Below, one piece after another: positions 35,040-42,390 of a stretch of 64,000 nucleotides of DNA. Below the pieces are notes generated by a model. It had not been told where the DNA came from. It worked only from the letters and a program-made list of their open reading frames with translations, and did not search any database. The stretch is taken from the NCBI RefSeq assembly GCF_000744095.1, contig NZ_JQLI01000001.1, positions 1,364,001 to 1,428,000 on the forward strand. Reading direction: 5' to 3'. The translations under genes were made by a program, and so were the position numbers. The stretch is from Cupriavidus necator A5-1. Lineage in GTDB: Bacteria > Pseudomonadota > Gammaproteobacteria > Burkholderiales > Burkholderiaceae. Position 1 is the first letter of the stretch. Every line of letters starts with the position of its first letter.

Positions 35040-35858
35040 CTACCGCCTGCCCGGCAAGACCTGATCTGGTTGCGCGATGCGTGCGAAGGCCGAGTGATTG
35101 TGAATCGATTCAAAGTTCTCCGCCTCGACCTGGAATGCCGTCACGCGCGGATCGTCACCCAGGGCAAGCGCGATATCGCGCACCAGGTCTTCGACAAACT
35201 TCGGGTTGTCATATGCCCGCTCAGTGACATATTTCTCGTCAGCACGCTTGAGCAGGCCATACACTTCGCAGGAGGCGTTGCGTTCGGCGATGGCAATCAG
35301 TTCTTCAACGGCCATCTCCGCCACGAGCCTGACCCCGATGCAGATATGCGAGCGCTGGTTATGCGCGCCGTATGCGGAGATTTCCTTCGAGCATGGACAC
35401 AGGCTGGTAGCCGGGACCGTAACGTACATCCAGAATCCATACTGCCCGTCTTCCGCCACGGTACCTTGCCAGCGGACTTCATAGTCGAGCAGGCTCTGCG
35501 CGCCCGAGACCGGAGCGGATTTCCTGACGAAGTACGGGAACCGCATCTCAAGTTCCCCGCTATGTGCGTGCAATCGCTGCATCATGGCGAACAGGAATGC
35601 CTTGAACCCTGCCTGATCGAGCGCTGCCGTCTGCGCCTCCAGCACCTCGATGAACCGGGACATATGCGTGCCCCTCATGGTGGCCGGCAGCCCTACGGTC
35701 ATCGACAACGTTGCGATTGCCGGCACGACTCCCTTGCCAGTATGCAAGGTAACCGGGTAACGCACCCCCTTGACGCCGACGGCGTTGATGGCCAGTTTGC
35801 GCTGGTCCTCGGTCGCTTGCACGTCCGGAAGGAACGCGGTTCTCTCTGGGGCGTTCAT
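35040..35858 (-). CDS. folE2: GTP cyclohydrolase I, type IB (FolE2)
   Basis: A 272-residue FolE2 from the ATG at 35858 (AAAGGACGAAT upstream). Family markers: the N-terminal LPDVQATEDQRKLAINAVGVKGVRYP, the metal and active-site segment TSLCPCSKEISAYGAHNQRS and the C-terminal ENFESIHNHSAFA. The enzyme makes dihydroneopterin triphosphate for folate or queuosine using metals other than zinc, and is often induced under zinc shortage. Here it is placed after an ECF-type sigma gene and before a flavin reductase, not beside zinc genes. Confidence 0.95.
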   Translation of the reverse strand: MNAPERTAFLPDVQATEDQRKLAINAVGVKGVRYPVTLHTGKGVVPAIATLSMTVGLPATMRGTHMSRFIEVLEAQTAALDQAGFKAFLFAMMQRLHAHSGELEMRFPYFVRKSAPVSGAQSLLDYEVRWQGTVAEDGQYGFWMYVTVPATSLCPCSKEISAYGAHNQRSHICIGVRLVAEMAVEELIAIAERNASCEVYGLLKRADEKYVTERAYDNPKFVEDLVRDIALALGDDPRVTAFQVEAENFESIHNHSAFARIAQPDQVLPGRR

Positions 35859-35912
35859 ATTCGTCCTTTTCTTGCGCACGGCAGATCCCGTGGCTTGCCG
35901 GCGGTATTGGCA

Positions 35913-36635
35913 TCAGTGCGGCCTGATCAGGCCGCGCAGGTTGAGTTCGGTCAGCACATGATTGACCACAGCGTCACAACGTGGTCCGGCAAACGCGAAG
36001 GTGGCATGCAAGTATGGCGTTGCCTGCACAGCCAGGTTGGCGCGCAGCATTGTGCGCGCCCGCAGGAAACGCGTCTTGACGACATCATTGCTGACGTCGA
36101 GGCAGAATGCAGTTTCCTCGACGCTCATGTCTTCGATCGCGCGCAGAATGAACACGCTGCGGTAGATGGCCGGCAAACGCTCAATCGCGGCTTGCAGGAT
36201 CTCGCGCATCTGGCCCCGTTCCGCCATGGCATCTGGCGATTCGCTGTCCGCGGTGCGCAATGACATCAAATTCTCCCGCGAAGGTTCGGCCGCCGGTTCT
36301 TCACTGTCTTCCATCTGGACGAGCCGCCCTCTCTTGCGTTGCGCGCTCACCGCTATATTGATTGCGATGCGCACCAGCCAGGTACTCAGGGCAGCGTCAC
36401 CACGAAACGAATCGAGGCTGGTAAAGGCACGCAGATAGGTCTCCTGTACCACGTCCTGAGCCTCGGCATCGTCAGGCACCACACCGCGCGCCGCGCGGAA
36501 CAACAGACGGTTGTTGCGCCGCATGATGATCTCGAATGCGCTTGCATCTCCTGCTCTGGCGCTCGCGACGAGATCGGCATCCGGGCGTCCGTCGACGGTC
36601 GGTGGCGGATGCTGCGCAATCACGTTATTTGGCAT
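35913..36635 (-). CDS. ECF-type RNA polymerase sigma factor
   Basis: About 240 residues from the ATG at 36635 (AAGGAG upstream). Sigma-2 region: AFEIIMRRNNRLLFRAARGV and AEAQDVVQETYLRAFTSLDSFRGDAALSTWLVRIAINIA. Sigma-4 region: RLPAIYRSVFILRAIEDMSVEETAFCLDVSNDVVKTRFLRARTML. A C-terminal tail with YLHATFAFAGPRCDAVV follows, containing one Cys. There is no adjacent anti-sigma gene. It heads an apparent operon with folE2 (54 bases) and the flavin reductase, so it may control these genes itself. Confidence 0.92.
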   Translation of the reverse strand: MPNNVIAQHPPPTVDGRPDADLVASARAGDASAFEIIMRRNNRLLFRAARGVVPDDAEAQDVVQETYLRAFTSLDSFRGDAALSTWLVRIAINIAVSAQRKRGRLVQMEDSEEPAAEPSRENLMSLRTADSESPDAMAERGQMREILQAAIERLPAIYRSVFILRAIEDMSVEETAFCLDVSNDVVKTRFLRARTMLRANLAVQATPYLHATFAFAGPRCDAVVNHVLTELNLRGLIRPH

Positions 36636-37199
36636 TCTGGATACCACTCCTTTTTTTTAGCTTCTGGCAATTAGACGCGCTTCGCCCCGCAAAGGTGACA
36701 GACAAGTCGGCCATGACGCCTTGAATCGTGCGCGAGCTGATCCGCCTGGCTTCCGGCCACAGCCTTCGCGCCGGTGGCCGCACCCGGATCGTCTTGCAGG
36801 TCCCCTCAATGTTCCTCCTGCCCTGCCAGCGGGCGACAGATCCACCATCACTGCGCAGCCGGCCCGAGCGTGCTCCCGGCGCAGAGCCACGCCATTTCCA
36901 TGGCAGGTTTCATCATAGGCAATGTGTCCCGCGAGTTTGCAGGCAATGAATGCCCGGCGGCCTGTCACCGTTCGGCGGGTTGGTGCGTCTAATGGGCAGA
37001 AGCAGCAGAACGGATGGATCCCCATGTCAGAACGCCTCCCGAAGCGCAAGGCCCCCGGGCCGATCGACCCACCGCCGGAACGGGCGCCGATTGTGCTCAC
37101 GCGCCGCCCCACGTCATGTTGCCAGCATCGGCTCTCACCCGGCGCTGTCGCACCGCGGCTCAATCGCAGCGGATTTCTTCACAAGAAGGGAGACTGATC
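36636..37199. other. Divergent spacer between the sigma factor and cytochrome genes
   Basis: About 560 GC-rich bases. Several open frames on both strands are compositional; none has family text. It must contain the promoters of the sigma operon (leftward) and of the cytochrome gene (rightward), but I cannot place them with confidence. Confidence 0.35.
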
Positions 37200-38513
37200 A
37201 TGAAGCAGGTTCCGCACGTACATCCACCCGCGACCCGGGCACTCGGCAGCCAGCAGCCAGCAGCCAGCAGCCAGCAGCCACGTTCAATGATTGCATGTCG
37301 GCGTTTGCTGACCACAATGGCGACAGGCGCCGCCGTGGCGGCTGCCGCGGCTTGCGGCGGCTCCTCGGGCGAGACTGCGGCGGTCAGCGAGGATGCCACG
37401 GCTAAGCAGGCAGCGCTGGTCGAGCAGGGAAAGCAGATTTTCCGGTTCGAGACATTTGGCGATGAAGCGCATTGGACCGATACCCTGAAGATGCACGAGG
37501 TCATCGCCACGGCGGTCGACCCCGTGACCGCCCTGTCGGTCGGCCTGAAAGTGGATGCCGAAGCCTTGCCCGCGGCGGTCGTGGAAGGCATCCGGAATGG
37601 CACTGTCGACCTGAAGAGCCCGGCCACCACCGTGGCTCTGCTGAGACTGAACGCGGTCGTCGGGGTCAGGGGCACCGTCGAAACCATAAACGGGGTAGAC
37701 AAGCTGGTCCGGGTCGGGATCACCTGCGCGCTATGCCATTCCACGGTCGACAACTCGTTCGCACCCGGCATTGGCAAGCGCCTGGATGGATGGTCCAATC
37801 GCGATCTCAACCCGGGCGCCATCATTGCGTTGTCGCCGGCGGTGGACGTCGCCATGAAGAAGGTCCTCAATGCGTGGGGCGCCGGCAAGTTTGATCCCCG
37901 GCACAATATCGACGGGCTTAGCAAGCCGGTTGTGATCCCGCCCGCCTACGGTCTGGCCGGTATTCATCGCATCACCGTGACCGGCGATGGCGACGACATC
38001 GCCTACTGGAACCGGTATGTCGCCGTGGCAGAAATGGGCGGTCTTGGCACCGTTACCGAACCACGGCTGAACCTGTCCATCACGCATGGCACCGAGGACC
38101 TTGTCACCAGCAAGCTCCCTGCCCTGCAGGCCTACCAGCTATCCCTGAAGGCCCCGGCGGCACCGGCCGGCAGTTTCGACGAGTTGGCGGCGCAGCGGGG
38201 AAAGCTTGTCTTCGAAGGCGCAGGGAGATGTGCCACTTGTCATAGCGGCGCGACCTTCACGGACGCCAATTCGCGCCTGCATCCGCCTGCCGAATCGATG
38301 GCCGAACCCGAATCGCCAAGCTATGCATCCCGCTCCGCGACCAAGCAGTATCGGACCTCGCCCCTGAGCGGAGTGTGGCAACACGCGCCCTACTTCCACG
38401 ACGGGTCGGCTGCGACGCTGGCGGATGTGGCACAGACCTACAACACGAAGCAGGCGCTCGGCCTGACCAGCCAGGAGATCGCCGATCTGGCCGAGTACCT
38501 GAAATCCTTGTAG
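37200..38513 (+). CDS. Diheme c-type cytochrome, probable lipoprotein
   Basis: From the ATG at 37200 (AAGGGAGACTGATC upstream) the protein has 437 residues. Two haem-binding CxxCH motifs are visible: CALCH (176-180) and CATCH (344-348). The hydrophobic stretch from about residue 36 ends in AAAACGG, a plausible lipobox with Cys52; an internal ATG (residue 30, at 37287) would give a neat lipoprotein signal. Between the two possible starts lie five 7-bp repeats. The C-terminal half resembles periplasmic cytochrome c peroxidase-like or YhjA-like electron carriers (SPLSGVWQHAPYFHDGSAATLADV). Partner and substrate unknown; it stands alone. Confidence 0.85.
   Translation: MKQVPHVHPPATRALGSQQPAASSQQPRSMIACRRLLTTMATGAAVAAAAACGGSSGETAAVSEDATAKQAALVEQGKQIFRFETFGDEAHWTDTLKMHEVIATAVDPVTALSVGLKVDAEALPAAVVEGIRNGTVDLKSPATTVALLRLNAVVGVRGTVETINGVDKLVRVGITCALCHSTVDNSFAPGIGKRLDGWSNRDLNPGAIIALSPAVDVAMKKVLNAWGAGKFDPRHNIDGLSKPVVIPPAYGLAGIHRITVTGDGDDIAYWNRYVAVAEMGGLGTVTEPRLNLSITHGTEDLVTSKLPALQAYQLSLKAPAAPAGSFDELAAQRGKLVFEGAGRCATCHSGATFTDANSRLHPPAESMAEPESPSYASRSATKQYRTSPLSGVWQHAPYFHDGSAATLADVAQTYNTKQALGLTSQEIADLAEYLKSL
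37246..37280 (+). repeat. Five perfect tandem heptamers (GCAGCCA)
   Basis: GCAGCCA is repeated five times without error, followed by CGTTC. The tract lies inside the cytochrome reading frame between the ATG at 37200 and the internal ATG at 37287, encoding a Ser/Gln/Pro/Ala run. Seven is not a multiple of three, so gain or loss of one unit would shift the frame downstream. Confidence 0.9.
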
Positions 38514-39137
38514 CGTCGCTTGAGCCATGGTCGTACAAATCGCGGTTGCGCTGAGTGAATGCTTTCCCTGCAAAGACTCAACGCAACAGTCGATCCCTTT
38601 GCGGCCTGGCCCTGTGCGCGTGGCATGACCTCAGATTGGACCGAGAATCGGCTGGCACCCGAAAACTGCTGAATTGGCTGCCAGCCGGTGCCGAGGGGCT
38701 GCAATCGCGTGCCAGGATTCCGCTAGTGAGCCAGTTCCGACCGGATCATCGACAGGTCAAAGACACTATCAGTGGATGCACGCCTCTCCGCTGACCGGCC
38801 TGCTGGACGCCGTTATCGAATGGGAAATCGAGTCGGCCGTGAGCGCGTTGACGACCTGGCTCGATGCCATCGATCGGGGTGCCCTCCCCTCCGCGCGTGG
38901 CCATCCCCAGCACAGCATTTGTCTGTGCGAAACCGAGGACGGGCTGTCGCTGGTTCGATGGCTGCCATTGAGCCCAGCGAATGGCGGGCGGTCGGTACCG
39001 TGACACCGTGCGCTTGGCCCACCTCCATGGCGCCCGTCAGCCGGGGCCCATGGGGGCCAGGAACAAATCTATGCAAACCAACGCGTAAAGAGTACATGAT
39101 GGCCCATTACTTTTCTTACCTGATAAGCGACATTGAA
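38514..39137. other. Spacer without an intact gene
   Basis: About 620 bases between the cytochrome gene and the group II intron end. A plus-strand frame ending in YFSYLISDIE just before the intron (about 39096-39140) may be the start or end of the gene the intron entered, but it is too short to name. Nothing else is recognisable. Confidence 0.3.
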
Positions 39138-39205
39138 TAGGGGTAGGAAACGGCTTTCGCCGTCCCCTCCCTCCGAACCCGGTGTGCGGTTTTCCCGCGA
39201 CGGGC
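39138..39205 (-). ncRNA. Group II intron domain V/VI
   Basis: On the minus strand, GAGCCCGTCGCGGG, then GAAAA-type loop text, then the returning CACACCGGGTTCGGAGG form the catalytic domain V hairpin. It is followed by GGACGGCGAAAGCCGT, the domain VI stem, and CCTACCCC at the 3' end. This lies 8 bases downstream of the maturase stop codon, the usual place. Confidence 0.65.
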
Positions 39206-39212
39206 TCTCCAG

Positions 39213-39875
39213 TCAGTTGTTTCCACATCGGGATTGGCGCGCCAATTGATGAGCCTCGTACATCGTGAACAGCCCAAGATTGGCGAAGAAGGCATTTGGC
39301 CATCGACTGTGATCGCGAAAGCATCGGCCCTGACCTGGACGATGTAGCTGTCGGCGCAGGACCGCTCGCAGTCGACGACGAACAAAGCCGTCGACGGACG
39401 AGAAGGTGTATCGGTGGGCATGCCGGAAGTATCCGAACCAGCCCCGCAGGATCGGATTGATCGACGCGATGATGCTCTCGATCGAATCGCCCCGGTGGCG
39501 CTTGGTCAGGGCACGGATTCGATCCCGCAGCCCCATCAGACTCTTCTTGCGCACCCAGCGTTGGCCCGCCTCGAACCGGTAACCCAGAAACTCGAAGCCA
39601 TGACCCTGCAACCGGCAGTCCCCAATGTGGGTCTTATCGGGATGCAGTTTCAAGCCGTTAGCGTCCACCCAAGCCCGCAGGCGAGTGAAAGCAGCTTCTG
39701 CTTCCTCACGCGTACGGCATAACACCACGGCGTCATCCGCGTAGCGCACCATGACCAGCCCTGCCTGGCGCATTTCTACGTCAAGTTCGTGCAGGTACAG
39801 ATTTGCCAACAGGGGGCTGACAACCGCCCCTTGCGGACTGCCAGAAGTCGGCGTCCAACGCGTCATGTCTTCCAT
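39213..39875 (-). pseudogene. ltrA: Group II intron reverse transcriptase/maturase, C-terminal part
   Basis: About 220 residues. The visible part begins at RT domain 4 (GSPQGAVVSPLLANLYLHELD) and includes the catalytic YADD box (MVRYADDAVVLCRTREEAE), domains 6-7 (KLHPDKTHIGDCR, FEFLGYRFE) and the maturase X domain (INPILRGWFGYFRHAH). The N-terminal 200 or so residues, with RT domains 0-3, are missing. No C-terminal HNH endonuclease is present. Confidence 0.85.
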
Positions 39876-39900
39876 GACGTCTTGCTTGAGAAACGTGAAG

Positions 39901-40241
39901 TGTAGTAACGATGTAACGATGGTCCGTTTAAGTAGTAAAGTTGTTCCGCGACCTGATTAAGCTCATTTCACCGTCTCACGGCTCTCCTTTACTGCTGCGG
40001 TTTGGAAAGCGCGTGTCCCCTGCGCTCCTACTCTCACGCCGCGAAAGGGCTGCCTGGCTTTTTGTTCAGCGGCTTAGATTGCAGCCTATTTGGGCCATGA
40101 CGCGCGAGAACGCTCCTTTTACTCAACGAGATCGAAGCCCGCGTAGTCTGTGCGAAACGTAGTAAAGATGCGCCCAAGCGGCGGACCTGCGATCGTTTCA
40201 ACATTACTTCGCGCTGTCAGATGGTATCAACATTACTACTT
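39901..40241. repeat. Cluster of short direct and inverted repeats (TAGTAA-G-TG type)
   Basis: At least five related motifs occur: TGTAGTAACGATG (39901), AGTAGTAAAGTTG (39931) and CGTAGTAAAGATG (40158) on the plus strand, and AAGTAGTAATGTTG (40241 to 40228) and GAAGTAATGTTG (40210 to 40199) on the minus strand. The first also contains the tandem 8-mer TAACGATG twice. Such arrays occur at ends of Tn7- or Tn402-like transposons, or as protein-binding iterons. It lies between the truncated intron and the ISKra4-like element and contains no gene. Confidence 0.5.
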
Positions 40242-40252
40242 GAAAAATGAGC

Positions 40253-41842
40253 GCGTGCAAAAAATTGGGGAGGCCGATTTCGTTAGGCGCCCTGGCTTGC
40301 GGCGAGGATGTCACGGTAAATTCTGTTCGTTTGCCGATGCCGGTCTGGCGATGCATGTCCGACGCATTGGCTGTGACGGGAGGCGGCGATCTCGAGTGCG
40401 GAGATGCGGTCGGGTGAGAGTTCCCCGTTCAAAACCGCGACCCTGACCTGCACCATGCAGTGCGCCCCTTCGTCCGTCCAGCGCATCTGTCGCTTCTTGG
40501 CCATCCGATGGCTGACGACCTGGTTCACCGCGGACTCCGCGATGCTACTGCTGATCGGCAAGCCCTTTCGATGCCGGGCGCCGTAGTTGACCAACGTAGG
40601 CGCGTTGCTCCTGAGGTACCCGCAGACTTTATCCAGGTTCCACCACAGCGTGCTGAATTCATACCCCGTCCTCGTCAGTAGTTGCGCGTCCAATGCCTTG
40701 ATGCGCTCCAACGCTTTGCGACCCTTGCCATGCCAGACTAGCCACTTGGCGTGAGTGATTTCGGTCTCTATCGACTCTCGTTCCATTGAATCGATTATCT
40801 TGCTGCCGAACACGGAACGCTGCGCCGTGTTGAACTTCATGGCGATGTGAAACCAATCGAGAATCCTGCCGCGAGCGAGCTGACTGCCCTGGACGGTCTT
40901 CTCAAATTCACCGGCGTCGTCGCTGATCACGGTAACGCGTTCGTCGGTCGCCACACCGTTTCGAGTGAGAAACTGATCGAGCCGCGCTGCAGCCGAGGTA
41001 ACTTCCCGGTGCACATAGGCATAGAACTTTGGCGGCCTGTCGGTGAACGTCGCTCGTCCGGCGATGAGGTTGACGTGGCGGCCAAGGCCCCTCACGGAGT
41101 CGCAATGCCGCAGCCACGCCGAGTCGACGCTCACGGTTGCGACATGGCTGGATTCGCGAATCTGGACGTCGGCTACGGACTGGGGCAGCTTCGCGATATC
41201 ACGCTCGATGTCAGCGTCGAGTTGCTTTCCGATAGTGCGAATCCGATTCCGGGTGCCGCTGAACGAAATGCCCTTGTCCAGCGGCAGTACTTCCTTCAGC
41301 ATAGCCGTGGCCTGCCGGTACGGCAGATGGCTTGCCCACTTTGCCTGGAGGTATTCCAACTCCGGCGTGGCGCGATTAGTCAGAGCTTTAGACAAGGGAT
41401 GGATCACGGATCGCGGCGCCCGCACAGTCCGTTGGCAAGCACACGACCACAGCCGCGGACTGTTCACCGTCACCTTGCCGTACACCGTGCGCACCACCAT
41501 CGAGCGACGGTCCTTGTGGCTCAAGGCCGCCCCGCAACACCGACAATGAGTCTGGCCAGAGAGCCATCCCGCGACTTGTTTCGAAACCAGCTCGGTCTGA
41601 ACCTTGGCCAACAGCGACCGGCCCTCCGCGAGGGTCAGGCCTATGTCGGCAAGGCTATAGTCAGGGCGCTCAATCACGGCCACGACTCCGTCAACGTCTT
41701 GGCCGGTGTCGCTGCCCTCGTCGGCCAACCTGGCTTCGATGATTAAGCGCATGGTCTGCTCCCACCCTTGCGATACCAATCAGCGTAGTCCACAGGCATC
41801 CCGAGCAGCCCTCGCTTGGGGGCCTCCCCAACATTTGCACGC
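40253..41842 (-). mobile_element. ISKra4-family-like insertion sequence
   Basis: Bounded by inverted repeats: 40253-40275 on the plus strand (GCGTGC, A-run, TTGGGGAGGCC) and 41821-41842 on the minus strand (GCGTGCAAATGTTGGGGAGGCC). The single gene inside (40283-41752) is full length. The element is about 1.59 kb. I could not see a clear target duplication. Confidence 0.75.
40283..41752 (-). CDS. ISKra4-family transposase
   Basis: About 489 residues from the ATG at 41752 (GGGAG six bases upstream). N-terminal zinc-ribbon-like region (THCRCCGAALSHKDRR, SCAC) and the long central core: PLSKALTNRATPELEYLQAKWASH, VATVSVDSAWLR (first Asp), VTVISDDAGEFEKTV, RILDWFHIAMKF (second Asp) and SIAESAVNQVVSHRMAKKRQMRW with the catalytic Glu. 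This pattern (UPF0236-like) is that of ISKra4 transposases. The gene fills the element between its inverted repeats, so it may be active. Confidence 0.85.
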   Translation of the reverse strand: MRLIIEARLADEGSDTGQDVDGVVAVIERPDYSLADIGLTLAEGRSLLAKVQTELVSKQVAGWLSGQTHCRCCGAALSHKDRRSMVVRTVYGKVTVNSPRLWSCACQRTVRAPRSVIHPLSKALTNRATPELEYLQAKWASHLPYRQATAMLKEVLPLDKGISFSGTRNRIRTIGKQLDADIERDIAKLPQSVADVQIRESSHVATVSVDSAWLRHCDSVRGLGRHVNLIAGRATFTDRPPKFYAYVHREVTSAAARLDQFLTRNGVATDERVTVISDDAGEFEKTVQGSQLARGRILDWFHIAMKFNTAQRSVFGSKIIDSMERESIETEITHAKWLVWHGKGRKALERIKALDAQLLTRTGYEFSTLWWNLDKVCGYLRSNAPTLVNYGARHRKGLPISSSIAESAVNQVVSHRMAKKRQMRWTDEGAHCMVQVRVAVLNGELSPDRISALEIAASRHSQCVGHASPDRHRQTNRIYRDILAASQGA

Positions 41843-41921
41843 TCTCTTTCGAGTGTAAATAAAAGTGTCAACTCGTCGCCGGCACTTCTATATACGGCGC
41901 GGGTTCCAGGCAGATTCCGAA

Positions 41922-41954
41922 GTGACAGATTTGCTTCGTTCTACGACCATTGGC
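41922..41954 (-). repeat. Extra copy of the ISL3-like terminal sequence
   Basis: On the minus strand, GGTCGTAGAACGAAG followed by CAAATCTG matches the outer part of the right ISL3-like repeat at 10048 downward (GGTCGTAGAACGAAG then TAATTCTG), with two differences over the first 23 bases. There is no ISL3 transposase beside it. It may be a solo end left by another copy of the element. Confidence 0.4.
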
Positions 41955-42390
41955 TCCATCTCCGCCCTGCGCCTCTCCGTAAGGCCGCCCAATACATGAC
42001 CCGAAGTTCCGACGACAACTCTGCCTCCTCGATCCTGCATCCAGCCGGGAAGCCGCTCAAGTCAATGCCAAGTTCCACCGCCGCAGCAAGACAGATCACC
42101 ATGCGCCTCGGGCACGCTGAACGCATCTCCTCGCGATAGAGGAAGAGCAGCGCGGCCTGGTAGCCGATACCGTGACGCCTGGACAGATGCCGTGCCTGCC
42201 GTGCGGTGGCACCGCGCCAGTCACGCATCTCGCGCAGGATGTCGCCAAGGCGGTCGATCAACCGGTCTTCGCTGCCAATGCGATGCCGGACACGAGTCTT
42301 CTGATCCGCCACGGCCCGGCGCTCACCGATACCCCGAATGTGGAGAGCAGGGTCGGCGGGCCACCGAAACACATTCACGGGCGAACTCAC
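41941..42390 (-). CDS. Hypothetical protein, translationally coupled to the acyl-CoA synthetase
   Basis: A GTG at 42390 overlaps the synthetase stop codon by four bases (GTGA), giving about 149 residues. I do not recognise the family. The text is Arg-rich and helical (EDRLIDRLGDILREMRDWRG, ARQARHLSRRHGIGYQAALL) and ends SQWS at a TAG that lies in the ISL3-like terminal copy, so the C-terminus may have been cut by an insertion. A coupled start and ordered text favour a real gene; compositional ORF is the alternative. Confidence 0.4.
   Translation of the reverse strand: MSSPVNVFRWPADPALHIRGIGERRAVADQKTRVRHRIGSEDRLIDRLGDILREMRDWRGATARQARHLSRRHGIGYQAALLFLYREEMRSACPRRMVICLAAAVELGIDLSGFPAGCRIEEAELSSELRVMYWAALRRGAGRRWSQWS

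Larger units (their letters stand above)
39138..39895 (-). mobile_element. Group II intron, 5'-truncated
   Basis: The minus strand holds the C-terminal part of a group II reverse transcriptase (39213-39875) followed by a domain V/VI-like RNA end at about 39138-39205. The 5' ribozyme domains I-IV and the N-terminal part of the enzyme are missing; the intron text stops near 39895, where a cluster of short repeats begins. It therefore cannot splice or move by itself. Confidence 0.75.

Noticed and set aside
37246..37280. Tandem repeats considered as a CRISPR array
   Set aside because: Seven-base units with no spacers; a simple tandem repeat inside a coding frame.
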